A stretch of DNA of 7,478 nt from Clostridia bacterium (GCA_900754805.1 CAAEEE010000325.1:1-7478), one strand, 5' to 3'. Positions 1-7,141 are shown, counted from the first letter of the stretch. Made by a program: numbers and translations. The notes: generated from the letters alone by a model not told the origin.

Positions 1-3000
1 AACGGTTTTCGTCGTGCCATCCGCCTGCAGCTCTTCTTTGGTCTGTGGTGTATGTTTTACAAAGGCTGTTACAACATTTGGCAAGGCCCCTGCTGCGCTA
101 AGGGTAAGCACCGACTTCTTCTCTGTCAGGCTTTCTCCTTCTTCTGCTTCAAAACTTTCGGTATACTTTGCATAATATCCGGTATAAGAAACTTCCGGGA
201 TATAGGTCTTTTCCATACCATCCAGCGTGTAGATATAGGTGTTTGCCTTTACTTCTACCAACAGCTCCTTTTCATTTGGCAGAAGGAGCTTATGCTGCGC
301 TCCCGTTTTTACACGGAAGGTCACGCTGGTTTCGTCTTTACCGTTTTCGATTGTCAGATTTTCTTCCTGCACGCTTTGATTTAATTCATACTTCTTTCCG
401 TCAATCGAAATTTCCGGCATCGGGTAGCGGCTCTTGCAATGAACGGTTACGACTGCATTTTCAAAAGCATCCATGACGATGTTTCCCTCTATGCCGTCTT
501 CCGGATAGGAAAATTCACATGGGACAGATACACTCTCTTTGTCCTCTCCGATGGCAAAATAAAAAGGCATGTCATTTAAGACATAGCCGCTCTTTACCGC
601 AATCTCCTTGATATAATAAAGACCGTCCGGAAGTTTGATGGTGGAGTATGCCTTTCCGTCCTCGCGGACTTTCAGAATATCCAGCAGCGTGTCTTTTGGG
701 ACTTCGCTGACCGCGCTGTCCGCACGTTCTGCACTTTTCATGCTTTCCGCAGAAAAAATGCCAAAGGCTGCACCGCTTTCCGGCTGATAGTTTTGCGATT
801 GATAGGTCTTTTCAAAGACTTTGGTCAGGTCAATTTCCACTTGGTAGCGCCGATTCTTTAGATTGAGTGCTTTCCAGACAAGTGGAGTAAACTGATTTTT
901 ATAGGAAAGCTCGATCTCGTAAGCCGAAGCGTCTGTCACATACCCGCTTCCTGCGTCCAGTTCCCGCACGATATATTTTCCAAGCGGCAGAAGTTTTGAC
1001 ACTGCTTTTCCTTCCGCATTGGTCGTAATCGTATCTACCAAAGCTCCCATTGAAGCGCGGGTTGTCTTATATACGCTGTCAAGCACTGCAACACCAACTC
1101 CGTTTCCCGATTCTGCCTCGTCTTGATAGAGTGTCATTGTATAGCCGTCGGCATAGGTAATTTCCAGCGGACTTTCCGCGTCTTGGTTTGAAACAATTTC
1201 AATCGTATAGGATTCCTTTTCTCCGCTTTCCGCAGATTCATGGCGAACTGCCTTCCAGCGGACGCCATCATATGGCGTTCCGCTGCTGACCGGATGATCC
1301 GGCGTCAGTTTTGCATACCAGTCAATGCGGTGGTCGGTGCGATGCTCCCCGCTTTCGTCCTTTTCATATTTTACAAAGTTTAAGGTCGGAACAAGATACT
1401 GAAAATCGCTGTCCACCGCAGTCTGCGGAATGGTAAGTGTCACTTTCATTACGCCGCCCTGATAATACATTTCGGTTCGGATTCCGTCGGAAGAAAGAAA
1501 GTACAGCGGCGCATCCGGCTCTGCAGCTGTAAAGGTCATAGTATTCCCCTCTTCTTCATAAGTATAGCCTGCTCCAAGCTCTGTCTGTGGGCGAATTTCT
1601 TCTGCCTGTTTGGTTATCTTGGTAATTGCTGTCTTTTCTTTGGTATTTGCTTTTGTTTCTACAAGAAAACTATCCCAGCAAAACGAGAAACCGTTTTCAT
1701 CGCCTGCCTGCTTGACATAGCTTGCCTTATAGACTTGAATGCTCATCTTCTGGAAGTTTCCGTTTTCGTCACATTCCTGCCATTTTCCATCAGTAAGCAG
1801 CACCACATATTGCGGGCTTTCGGTTTCGTTCTTTGTAATAATGATGTGATGTGCCTTTTCCTGTGGGTCATCCGTGTACGGAAGAAGGCTCCAGCCCTCC
1901 GGAATCGTAAAGGTATCCGCTGGAATCCCGTTTTCATCGCAAAGCACAGACTGCGGACTGTCATAATACGCACCGCCCATATAGTAGCCTTCCGTTTGAA
2001 CCGCAAAGCCCTCGCCTACTTTTATGACCGCCTTTTCTCCGGCGGTTTTATATAAAAGCTCGGCTCCGTAGTTTTCCCATTCGTAACGCGTTTTGATTTC
2101 TTTTCTTTCTGCAAGGTCGCCTTTGCTCTCGTCGATGATGCCATCGCCGTCAAGGTCTTTTGCTTCCTGTACAATGCGTTCTTCTTCCTTAACATCGCTT
2201 GCGGTTAAATAATAAAAGACATAATCTTTTTCTTCATACCTGCTTGCCCCGATTTGCGACAGGTCAACCGGATTTCCGTCCTCATCGGTATCCATTTCCC
2301 CGTCTGCTTCATAAAGATAGGTCTTATCGTATACAGAGAGATTACTTGCAGGGTTCGGATCATCCGGTGATTGATAGCCCAAAAAGCTTTCCATCGGAGA
2401 AAGGATTTTTTCGCCAACACTTCCGTCCGGGAGGGTAAGCGGAATGGAAATCCGGTAGCCCTCTTTTACGGTCGATACCTTGCTCACTTCCACATCGGTA
2501 ATCGTCTTTCCGCCTGCCTGATAGGTCATCGTAACTTTTACATCATAGCGCAGTTTCAGACCGTTTTCTTCCGTTTCATAAGAGTAGGAATAGACCGTAT
2601 CTTTTTGCTCCGGCGATACATAAATGCGGGTATAGTGTCCGTCCTCACTTTCGCTGCGGTCTTTCAAAAACCAAAGCTTGGCACCGGAGTGATGCAAAAG
2701 ACTTCCTGTTTCATAAATGCTTCCCTCTCCGCTGAAAAACTTGGATAGCGTATGCTGCACTTTTTCCAAAAGATTTCCGGCATGGGTCGATTTTTCAGTC
2801 GGGATGACAATTTCTTCTCCCGTTTTGGCATCATAAATTTTCGGTCCGTCGCTGCCATCATTTAAGAGAATATCTTCGGCAGCAAAAATGCCAAAGACCG
2901 CATCTTTTAAGGCCGTAACCTTTTCATAGATTGGCTGCATGAGGGTGTATCCGTCTTTGACAATTTTTCGGAATCCGGAAAAAGCCTCCCCGCTCTTCTT

Positions 3001-5910
3001 TATTTCGATTTTTCCTTTTACCATATGGTTCGTCAGGTATACCGGATGATAGGTAATCCCATACGGATAGTCCGCAGAATCATAGTTTGCATCGGCTTGT
3101 GAGATGTTTCCCTGATAATCAACCATCTGCCCGAAGTTGCCGTCGATATGCGTCTTCTGTTTTTCCACCTTAAAGGTGTAAAAGTTGAAAACTTCATTTA
3201 AGGCGTATGCGTCCTTTCCCTCGTAGGTGACTTTTTCCATCGAGTCATCGTAGATTCCGACAAGGTCGCTGTAGGAATGCCCGGACAGGGCTTTGCGCTG
3301 TCCTTCTTCGGCTGTTCCAAAATCATGGCTTTCCGCTTTTCCCATGCCATGATATTCGCCGACAAAATATCCCTCCGGCAGCAGCCATTCCTCCACGCGG
3401 TAAATTCCATATTCCAGTTGATACGGAATCGTGATTTCGCCGTTTTCGTCCGCTTCAAAGGTGTATGGCCCTTTTTTCGTAATGTCGTCACTGTTTGGAA
3501 GAAGTCTTCCGTAGTTTTTCAACTTTTTGTTTTCTTCCTCTGTATTCAGCGGATTTCCAAGATAGCGGATATAGAACTTTGTTCCTTTTGCGCGCACCTG
3601 CTTTCCGGTTTCGGCATTGGTTTTCACGACCTTGATTTTGTTTGTCTTTTTCACATCGCGAAGATTATAGTCATAGCGATTGTCAAAATCATCGTTTGGC
3701 GTGTAGCTTCCGCTGTGCTCATCAATTACGACTTCAAACTGCTCTTTCACAAAAGAGTCATCATCTGCAGCGTATTCCTCCACGATATATCTTCCATACG
3801 GAATATCGTATATATACAGGTCGCCGTTTGTTCCGATTTTTAATGCTTCGGCTGCATTGTCTTTTCCTGTAGTATCGCGTACAACGCGGTAAATCGCCGT
3901 CCCGGAAGGCTCGTCCTTTTCCCTGACAAAAGAAAGGTACGGATGGTTTTCATATCCGCCGCTTGCAAGCCGTATTTTCCAGTAGGAATTTATCGAGTCC
4001 CGCTCGCCTCCCGCAGCGCCATCCTTACGCTCGGAAAAAACATTTTCACTTTCTAATGACTTGGAAATAGTCAGCTTTCCGCGGTAGCAGTCATCAATGA
4101 AAGTATCCGGACTTGCGATAACCGTTTCATCGATAGCCGTAATCGTTCCATGCTGCTCATCGATGTCCGTGATCTGCTGCGGATTCCGATAGGTCACATC
4201 GTACTGAAGCTCCGACCAGTTTGCGTCCTCACAGGCGTAGCTTCTGCTATCTTCTGTGACGGCGTAATATCGGATGGTGATTTTCCGCACCCCGCTGTCC
4301 GGCTCGATAAAACGCCCTGCAGGCCGCTCAATCTCACGAATTTCATAGGTGTGCTCGCCTTCCCACTCGACTTTCGTCGGCTGCTTTGTGCCGCAGCCAT
4401 GAAGACGTGTGCCGCCGTTTCCGTCTGAAACACGATGCGTAGCGGTACTGCCGCTTTCCGTTCGGGTAAAGTCTTCCGGCGTGTTCCACGGCTGGTCAGA
4501 TAGGGTCGCTGTGCTGCCATACGCATCTAATGTCACGCGATCCACTTCCTGTCCGTCGCGATAAAGCGCGAAGGTTGCCGCAAGGGTCGCATCGCCCATC
4601 GGGGTGCAGGTATCGCCGTCATAGCCCGGATTCAGGTCGTCTTTATGAATCTGAAAGGTAAAAGTCGGGAAATATTCCGGCTCCGGAGGCGGTGCATCTT
4701 TTGGTTCGACTTCTTCCTTCGGTCCCTTTGTGGCCAGCTTTAGATACCCTTCGATTGGGTCGCAGTATCCGGTCGCCACCGGCTGCACATGACCGTAGCC
4801 GTCCTTACATTCCCAAATCAAAATATCATCATATTTGGCAGTATCCCTTGCTGGCGCATTTTTCTTAACCGTATAGGTAACGCTGCTGTCCGGTTTCCCT
4901 TTATATGTGACCTGATAATAACTTTGTCCGTTTTCCGTTATGAGTTTAATGTCAAGGTTTTTCTTTCCCTTGCCGCTGGCTGCATACAGTGCAAAAGCCC
5001 GCTCTTCGGAAACCTTTACCTTTGCTGTCCAGATACCGTCTTTGTCATCGTCCTTGAGTTGGATGACTTTCGGCTCATCTTTTTGGATTTTAGCGATTGA
5101 TGTCGAAAACACATAATGATTGGCAATCGCTGCCGCCATAAAGCGATAAATATCATAGGCAGCCTGTCCTTTGATTGCCGATTGATAATGACTGGTATTG
5201 ATTTTTCCGATATTCTTTCCGCGAAAGCCATCTAAATAGTGCAGTCCGTTTTCCTTTAACTTGAAATCGTTCTTTCCGCGAAAGCCCTGCTGGCTTTCAT
5301 GCACAAGCTGCCGGGTCGCGGCTTCCCAATCAGCCAGAACATAGCGGTCTGCATAAAACTTCATGCCCTTGGCTTCCTGCGTTCGTTTCCATGCACGAAA
5401 GCCAAGTCCTCCGTTTTCCGGATCATCAAGCAGGGTGCTAATGCTGTCTTCCTCCTGTCTGCCGTAGAAAAGGCACAGGCACATCTGGTCAAAGATGTAT
5501 TTCTTCCCAGCATTCTCATAGCAGCGGTAGATAAAGGACTTGTCCCTTGCTGCAGCTGCAAGTTTCAGCGCCGAATCCACACGAACGCCATGCTCAAAAC
5601 AGTACGCCACTTTTCCATTGACGCGGTATTCCTTCAGTGTCTTGAGTTCCTGACAGCCTCCGGTATTGAGCTTTTTCGTGTTGTAGTCCGGATACTCGAT
5701 TTCCATCCACTTTGCAGTTCCGCTGACGGCTTCACTGTTTGGATACTCATATGCTTTCCCCTCACGGTCACGCAGGGTGTTTCCGTAGGAGAAAGTCCCC
5801 TCCAGCTTGTGCGTGTCTCCTCTTGCTGCGCTGACAGAAATGGTTCCGATAGGCAGCATGGCGACTGCAAGCACAAAACTTAACAGGATACTTCCGATTT
5901 TCTTTTTCAT
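1..5910 (-). CDS. Giant thioester/CnaB (SpaA-like) surface adhesin, 3' end outside window
   Basis: An open frame of 1970 codons runs from ATG at 5910 to base 1 with no stop; its C-terminus, where an LPxTG or membrane anchor would be expected, is not visible. Start choice: AGGAG at 5924-5920 lies 9 bases upstream, and the first residues form a signal peptide (KKK, then a hydrophobic core, then VSA-A near residues 26-29). Visible layout: a thioester-type domain (about 60-265, YCFEHG with Cys104), a beta-rich segment (about 270-400), an acidic/proline linker (about 396-415), and five CnaB/SpaA-like modules. Candidate isopeptide triads are K423/E526/N576, K617/E712/N744, K763/E841/N961, K972/E1650/N1686 and K1697/E1769/N1818. 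The fourth module carries a very large insertion. A further beta-rich segment follows from about 1826. By family, such proteins are wall-anchored adhesins stabilised by intramolecular isopeptide bonds. The role here is inferred; no ligand can be named. The triads come from pattern matching and the N744 assignment is the weakest. Confidence 0.93.
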   Translation of the reverse strand, partial: MKKKIGSILLSFVLAVAMLPIGTISVSAARGDTHKLEGTFSYGNTLRDREGKAYEYPNSEAVSGTAKWMEIEYPDYNTKKLNTGGCQELKTLKEYRVNGKVAYCFEHGVRVDSALKLAAAARDKSFIYRCYENAGKKYIFDQMCLCLFYGRQEEDSISTLLDDPENGGLGFRAWKRTQEAKGMKFYADRYVLADWEAATRQLVHESQQGFRGKNDFKLKENGLHYLDGFRGKNIGKINTSHYQSAIKGQAAYDIYRFMAAAIANHYVFSTSIAKIQKDEPKVIQLKDDDKDGIWTAKVKVSEERAFALYAASGKGKKNLDIKLITENGQSYYQVTYKGKPDSSVTYTVKKNAPARDTAKYDDILIWECKDGYGHVQPVATGYCDPIEGYLKLATKGPKEEVEPKDAPPPEPEYFPTFTFQIHKDDLNPGYDGDTCTPMGDATLAATFALYRDGQEVDRVTLDAYGSTATLSDQPWNTPEDFTRTESGSTATHRVSDGNGGTRLHGCGTKQPTKVEWEGEHTYEIREIERPAGRFIEPDSGVRKITIRYYAVTEDSRSYACEDANWSELQYDVTYRNPQQITDIDEQHGTITAIDETVIASPDTFIDDCYRGKLTISKSLESENVFSERKDGAAGGERDSINSYWKIRLASGGYENHPYLSFVREKDEPSGTAIYRVVRDTTGKDNAAEALKIGTNGDLYIYDIPYGRYIVEEYAADDDSFVKEQFEVVIDEHSGSYTPNDDFDNRYDYNLRDVKKTNKIKVVKTNAETGKQVRAKGTKFYIRYLGNPLNTEEENKKLKNYGRLLPNSDDITKKGPYTFEADENGEITIPYQLEYGIYRVEEWLLPEGYFVGEYHGMGKAESHDFGTAEEGQRKALSGHSYSDLVGIYDDSMEKVTYEGKDAYALNEVFNFYTFKVEKQKTHIDGNFGQMVDYQGNISQADANYDSADYPYGITYHPVYLTNHMVKGKIEIKKSGEAFSGFRKIVKDGYTLMQPIYEKVTALKDAVFGIFAAEDILLNDGSDGPKIYDAKTGEEIVIPTEKSTHAGNLLEKVQHTLSKFFSGEGSIYETGSLLHHSGAKLWFLKDRSESEDGHYTRIYVSPEQKDTVYSYSYETEENGLKLRYDVKVTMTYQAGGKTITDVEVSKVSTVKEGYRISIPLTLPDGSVGEKILSPMESFLGYQSPDDPNPASNLSVYDKTYLYEADGEMDTDEDGNPVDLSQIGASRYEEKDYVFYYLTASDVKEEERIVQEAKDLDGDGIIDESKGDLAERKEIKTRYEWENYGAELLYKTAGEKAVIKVGEGFAVQTEGYYMGGAYYDSPQSVLCDENGIPADTFTIPEGWSLLPYTDDPQEKAHHIIITKNETESPQYVVLLTDGKWQECDENGNFQKMSIQVYKASYVKQAGDENGFSFCWDSFLVETKANTKEKTAITKITKQAEEIRPQTELGAGYTYEEEGNTMTFTAAEPDAPLYFLSSDGIRTEMYYQGGVMKVTLTIPQTAVDSDFQYLVPTLNFVKYEKDESGEHRTDHRIDWYAKLTPDHPVSSGTPYDGVRWKAVRHESAESGEKESYTIEIVSNQDAESPLEITYADGYTMTLYQDEAESGNGVGVAVLDSVYKTTRASMGALVDTITTNAEGKAVSKLLPLGKYIVRELDAGSGYVTDASAYEIELSYKNQFTPLVWKALNLKNRRYQVEIDLTKVFEKTYQSQNYQPESGAAFGIFSAESMKSAERADSAVSEVPKDTLLDILKVREDGKAYSTIKLPDGLYYIKEIAVKSGYVLNDMPFYFAIGEDKESVSVPCEFSYPEDGIEGNIVMDAFENAVVTVHCKSRYPMPEISIDGKKYELNQSVQEENLTIENGKDETSVTFRVKTGAQHKLLLPNEKELLVEVKANTYIYTLDGMEKTYIPEVSYTGYYAKYTESFEAEEGESLTEKKSVLTLSAAGALPNVVTAFVKHTPQTKEELQADGTTKTV
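1066..2865 (-). other. About 600-residue insertion splitting the fourth CnaB-like module
   Basis: The module starts with GKIEIKK (966-972) and ALKDAVFGIFAAEDI (1000-1014). Its second half, VDTITTNAEGKAVSKLLPLG (1625-1644) followed by KYIVRE, appears only about 600 residues later. In ordinary SpaA-like modules these two strands are separated by about 10-30 residues. The inserted part (about 1016-1615) is acidic and rich in Tyr, Thr and charged beta-strand-like stretches. It holds DTDEDGNPVD (1207-1216) and DLDGDGIID (1252-1260). No known enzymatic motif was recognised. The edges are approximate. Confidence 0.6.
5116..5733 (-). other. Thioester-type (TED/TQXA-like) domain of the adhesin, residues about 60-265
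   Basis: TED domains join a Cys and a Gln side chain into a reactive thioester used for covalent attachment to host amines. Here the Cys block reads VAYCFEHG (Cys104). The second block, residues 194-211, reads DWEAATRQLVHESQQGFR and aligns with the usual W-x-x-A-T-Q-x-x-[IV]-[WH]-E pattern, but places Arg200 where Gln is expected, with Gln201 next to it. The segment AYDIYRFMAAAIANH (251-265) resembles the helix that closes these domains. Extra cysteines at 86, 130, 144 and 146 are unusual. The domain type is fairly secure; whether the thioester forms is open. Confidence 0.68.
5213..5286 (-). repeat. 17-bp in-frame direct repeat inside the thioester domain
   Basis: The plus-strand 17-mer TTCTTTCCGCGAAAGCC occurs at 5213-5229 and again at 5270-5286. 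The copies are offset by 57 bases, exactly 19 codons. On the coding strand both encode GFRGKN, or its core, within residues 209-233. The sequence between the copies is not itself repeated. It could be a remnant of a small tandem duplication or gene conversion, or a chance match. Confidence 0.7.
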
Positions 5911-5983
5911 GTTTTGTTTCTCCTTTCCTTTTTTTCGTATAAAAAAACAGCCCTTTTGCGGCTGTCGGACTTCGGATTCCCAT
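5768..5983 (-). CDS. Putative leader ORF overlapping an intrinsic terminator and the adhesin start
   Basis: The ATG at 5983 has a perfect AGGAGG (5996-5991) 7 bases upstream, as good a ribosome site as either large gene has. The peptide begins MGIRSPTAAKGLFFYTKKRK and is basic. The frame stays open for 71 codons and stops within codon 48 of the adhesin, in a different frame. Codons 7-13 are the stem and loop of the terminator at 5941-5965, so a translating ribosome would prevent that hairpin from folding. I do not recognise the peptide. It probably acts through being translated rather than as a stable protein. It could also be a decayed start, or a ribosome site kept by chance. Confidence 0.4.
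   Translation of the reverse strand: MGIRSPTAAKGLFFYTKKRKGETKHEKENRKYPVKFCACSRHAAYRNHFCQRSKRRHAQAGGDFLLRKHPA
5920..5924 (-). promoter_or_regulatory. Ribosome binding site of the adhesin
   Basis: On the minus strand AGGAG precedes the ATG at 5910 by 9 bases and lies in an A-rich stretch (AAAGGAGAAACAAAAC). It supports 5910 as the adhesin start. The site sits just downstream of the terminator-like hairpin at 5941-5965 and inside the overlapping leader ORF, so ribosomes translating the leader would pass over it. Confidence 0.8.
5941..5965 (-). terminator. Intrinsic terminator / candidate attenuator upstream of the adhesin
   Basis: On the minus strand ACAGCC pairs with GGCTGT (5965-5960 with 5952-5947) around a 7-base loop, followed directly by a run of T (5946-5941). 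The orientation stops minus-strand transcripts only. It lies 18 bases after the leader ATG and 31 bases before the adhesin ATG. No gene ends between it and the previous terminator, so it is better explained as a conditional terminator than as a normal gene end. Confidence 0.72.
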
Positions 5984-5990
5984 ATTTTTT

Positions 5991-5996
5991 CCTCCT
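5991..5996 (-). promoter_or_regulatory. Strong AGGAGG ribosome site in the adhesin leader
   Basis: The minus-strand AGGAGG is followed by AAAAAAT and ATG (5983), an ideal 7-base spacing. It falls directly after the T-run of the upstream gene's terminator (6004-6000), so an RNA carrying it must come from read-through or from a start site very close by. Confidence 0.6.
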
Positions 5997-5999
5997 AAC

Positions 6000-6022
6000 A
6001 AAAAGACACCTTTTCAGGTGTC
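6000..6022 (-). terminator. Intrinsic terminator of the FN3 protein gene
   Basis: On the minus strand GACACC pairs with GGTGTC (6022-6017 with 6010-6005) around a 6-base loop, followed by TTTTT (6004-6000). It begins 15 bases after the TAA stop at 6037-6039. The plus strand shows no good T-run after the stem, so it acts on minus-strand transcripts. Confidence 0.85.
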
Positions 6023-6036
6023 CTCATTTCTTAACT

Positions 6037-7134
6037 TTAATAAAGCAGCCATACTTGATAGTTTCCGTTTTCCTCACGCACATATGGGCAGCCATTGCCA
6101 TCGGATTCATTTGGTACAAAGCAGATTTCTATATACGAATCAATGGATTCTTTCAGTCTTTCCATAACAGTATCAAAATCATCGTAGCGGCAGATTGGCT
6201 CCGGCCAAGCGCTTCCCCAAGCGCCGTTTTCCGGTGTAAGTGGTTCGCCATCAAGGTTGGTATTATAGAATTTATAGTTTGGATGCTTTTGTTTGAGGTA
6301 CTGCGTAATTCCTTCTTCCAGCATTTCTTTTGTGATGGTTTGTTTTAGCTCCACCGGCTTTGAGTAAAGCCCAAAGACTTTCTTTCCGTCTACGGTTCGG
6401 TAGGAACGAATGCGGTATGCATAGCTCTTATCCCGGTCGATAATCCACCTTGCCGCAGTTCCCGTAAAGTAGCGCTGATTTGGGTCATAGCGATAATTCT
6501 TTGCATACTTTTCCGGATAGAACTGATAGGTTCCATCCTCGATATATGCTTTCCATTTACCACCGTTTTCCCGCACCTGAAGCTGATAGCCGCTTGCACC
6601 GCTTTGCTTTTTCCATTTCAAAACAACATCGCCCTGCTCATATGTAACGGTTAAGCCCTTTACCTTTGCAGGTCTTGCGGATGCGCTTTTGACTGCAGAA
6701 TACTTAGAAAAGATTTTCTTGTCATTTTGGGTTTGATATGCCCGTACTTTGTAGTAATATGCCTTTGCCGTTTTCACACCGCTATTTTGATAGGTTGTTT
6801 TCTCTGCGCCGCTTAGCACCGCAATTTGCTTATATTTTCCGGACTTTGACAATGCGCGATAAATCACATAACCGTCTGCACCGCTTAGCGTATTCCACGA
6901 CAGCTTGATTTTGTTATATGCATAGGAGCCTGTGGTAAGCTTTGGTTTGCTGTCCTTAAACGCTCTCCTGCTTTCCTGCTCTGTGCCGGTATCGCCTGCG
7001 GAAATGGTTGTAAGCGGACTTTCTTCCGGGCAAACTGTAATCTCTTCTGCAAACGCAGTGCTCCATGCAGTCACTGTCATGCAAATCATGACGGATACAC
7101 TTAAAACTTTTCGTAGCAACTCATTCCTTTTCAT
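6037..7134 (-). CDS. Secreted protein with two fibronectin type III domains
   Basis: 365 residues from ATG at 7134. This start is preferred because GGAGG (7146-7142) lies 7 bases upstream. An in-frame ATG at 7140 is too close to that site, and one at 7176 lies upstream of the promoter. A signal peptide (MKRNELLRKVLS, hydrophobic core, AFA|EE at about residue 29) predicts export. No sortase motif, lipobox or C-terminal membrane segment is seen, so it is probably released or held by a partner. FN3-1 spans about 64-155 (KIKLSWNTLSGADGYVIYRA, later YYYKVRAY). FN3-2 spans about 156-264 (VVLKWKKQSGASGYQLQV, later YAYRIRSY) and carries an extra 30-residue stretch around 198-230. The last 100 residues form a domain I do not recognise, with two or three Cys. 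FN3 domains usually act as binding or spacer modules in clostridial surface proteins. The adhesin downstream suggests a shared surface role. Confidence 0.92.
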   Translation of the reverse strand: MKRNELLRKVLSVSVMICMTVTAWSTAFAEEITVCPEESPLTTISAGDTGTEQESRRAFKDSKPKLTTGSYAYNKIKLSWNTLSGADGYVIYRALSKSGKYKQIAVLSGAEKTTYQNSGVKTAKAYYYKVRAYQTQNDKKIFSKYSAVKSASARPAKVKGLTVTYEQGDVVLKWKKQSGASGYQLQVRENGGKWKAYIEDGTYQFYPEKYAKNYRYDPNQRYFTGTAARWIIDRDKSYAYRIRSYRTVDGKKVFGLYSKPVELKQTITKEMLEEGITQYLKQKHPNYKFYNTNLDGEPLTPENGAWGSAWPEPICRYDDFDTVMERLKESIDSYIEICFVPNESDGNGCPYVREENGNYQVWLLY

Positions 7135-7141
7135 CTGCATA

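Noticed and set aside
3277..3843. A long open frame (188 codons) on the plus strand
   Set aside because: It is antisense to the adhesin, has a Phe/Cys/Ile-rich composition typical of an antisense shadow, lacks a ribosome site, and overlaps a frame with clear domain content.
346..5424. Many scattered copies of CCGTTTTC, considered as iterons or uptake-type repeats
   Set aside because: On the coding strand they read GAAAACGG, the Glu-Asn-Gly of beta-turns in the CnaB and related strands; spacing is irregular and mostly in frame, so protein repetition explains them.
5299..5883. A 194-codon plus-strand open frame at the adhesin 5' end
   Set aside because: It is a shadow of the signal peptide and thioester domain coding sequence, with no family resemblance and no ribosome site.
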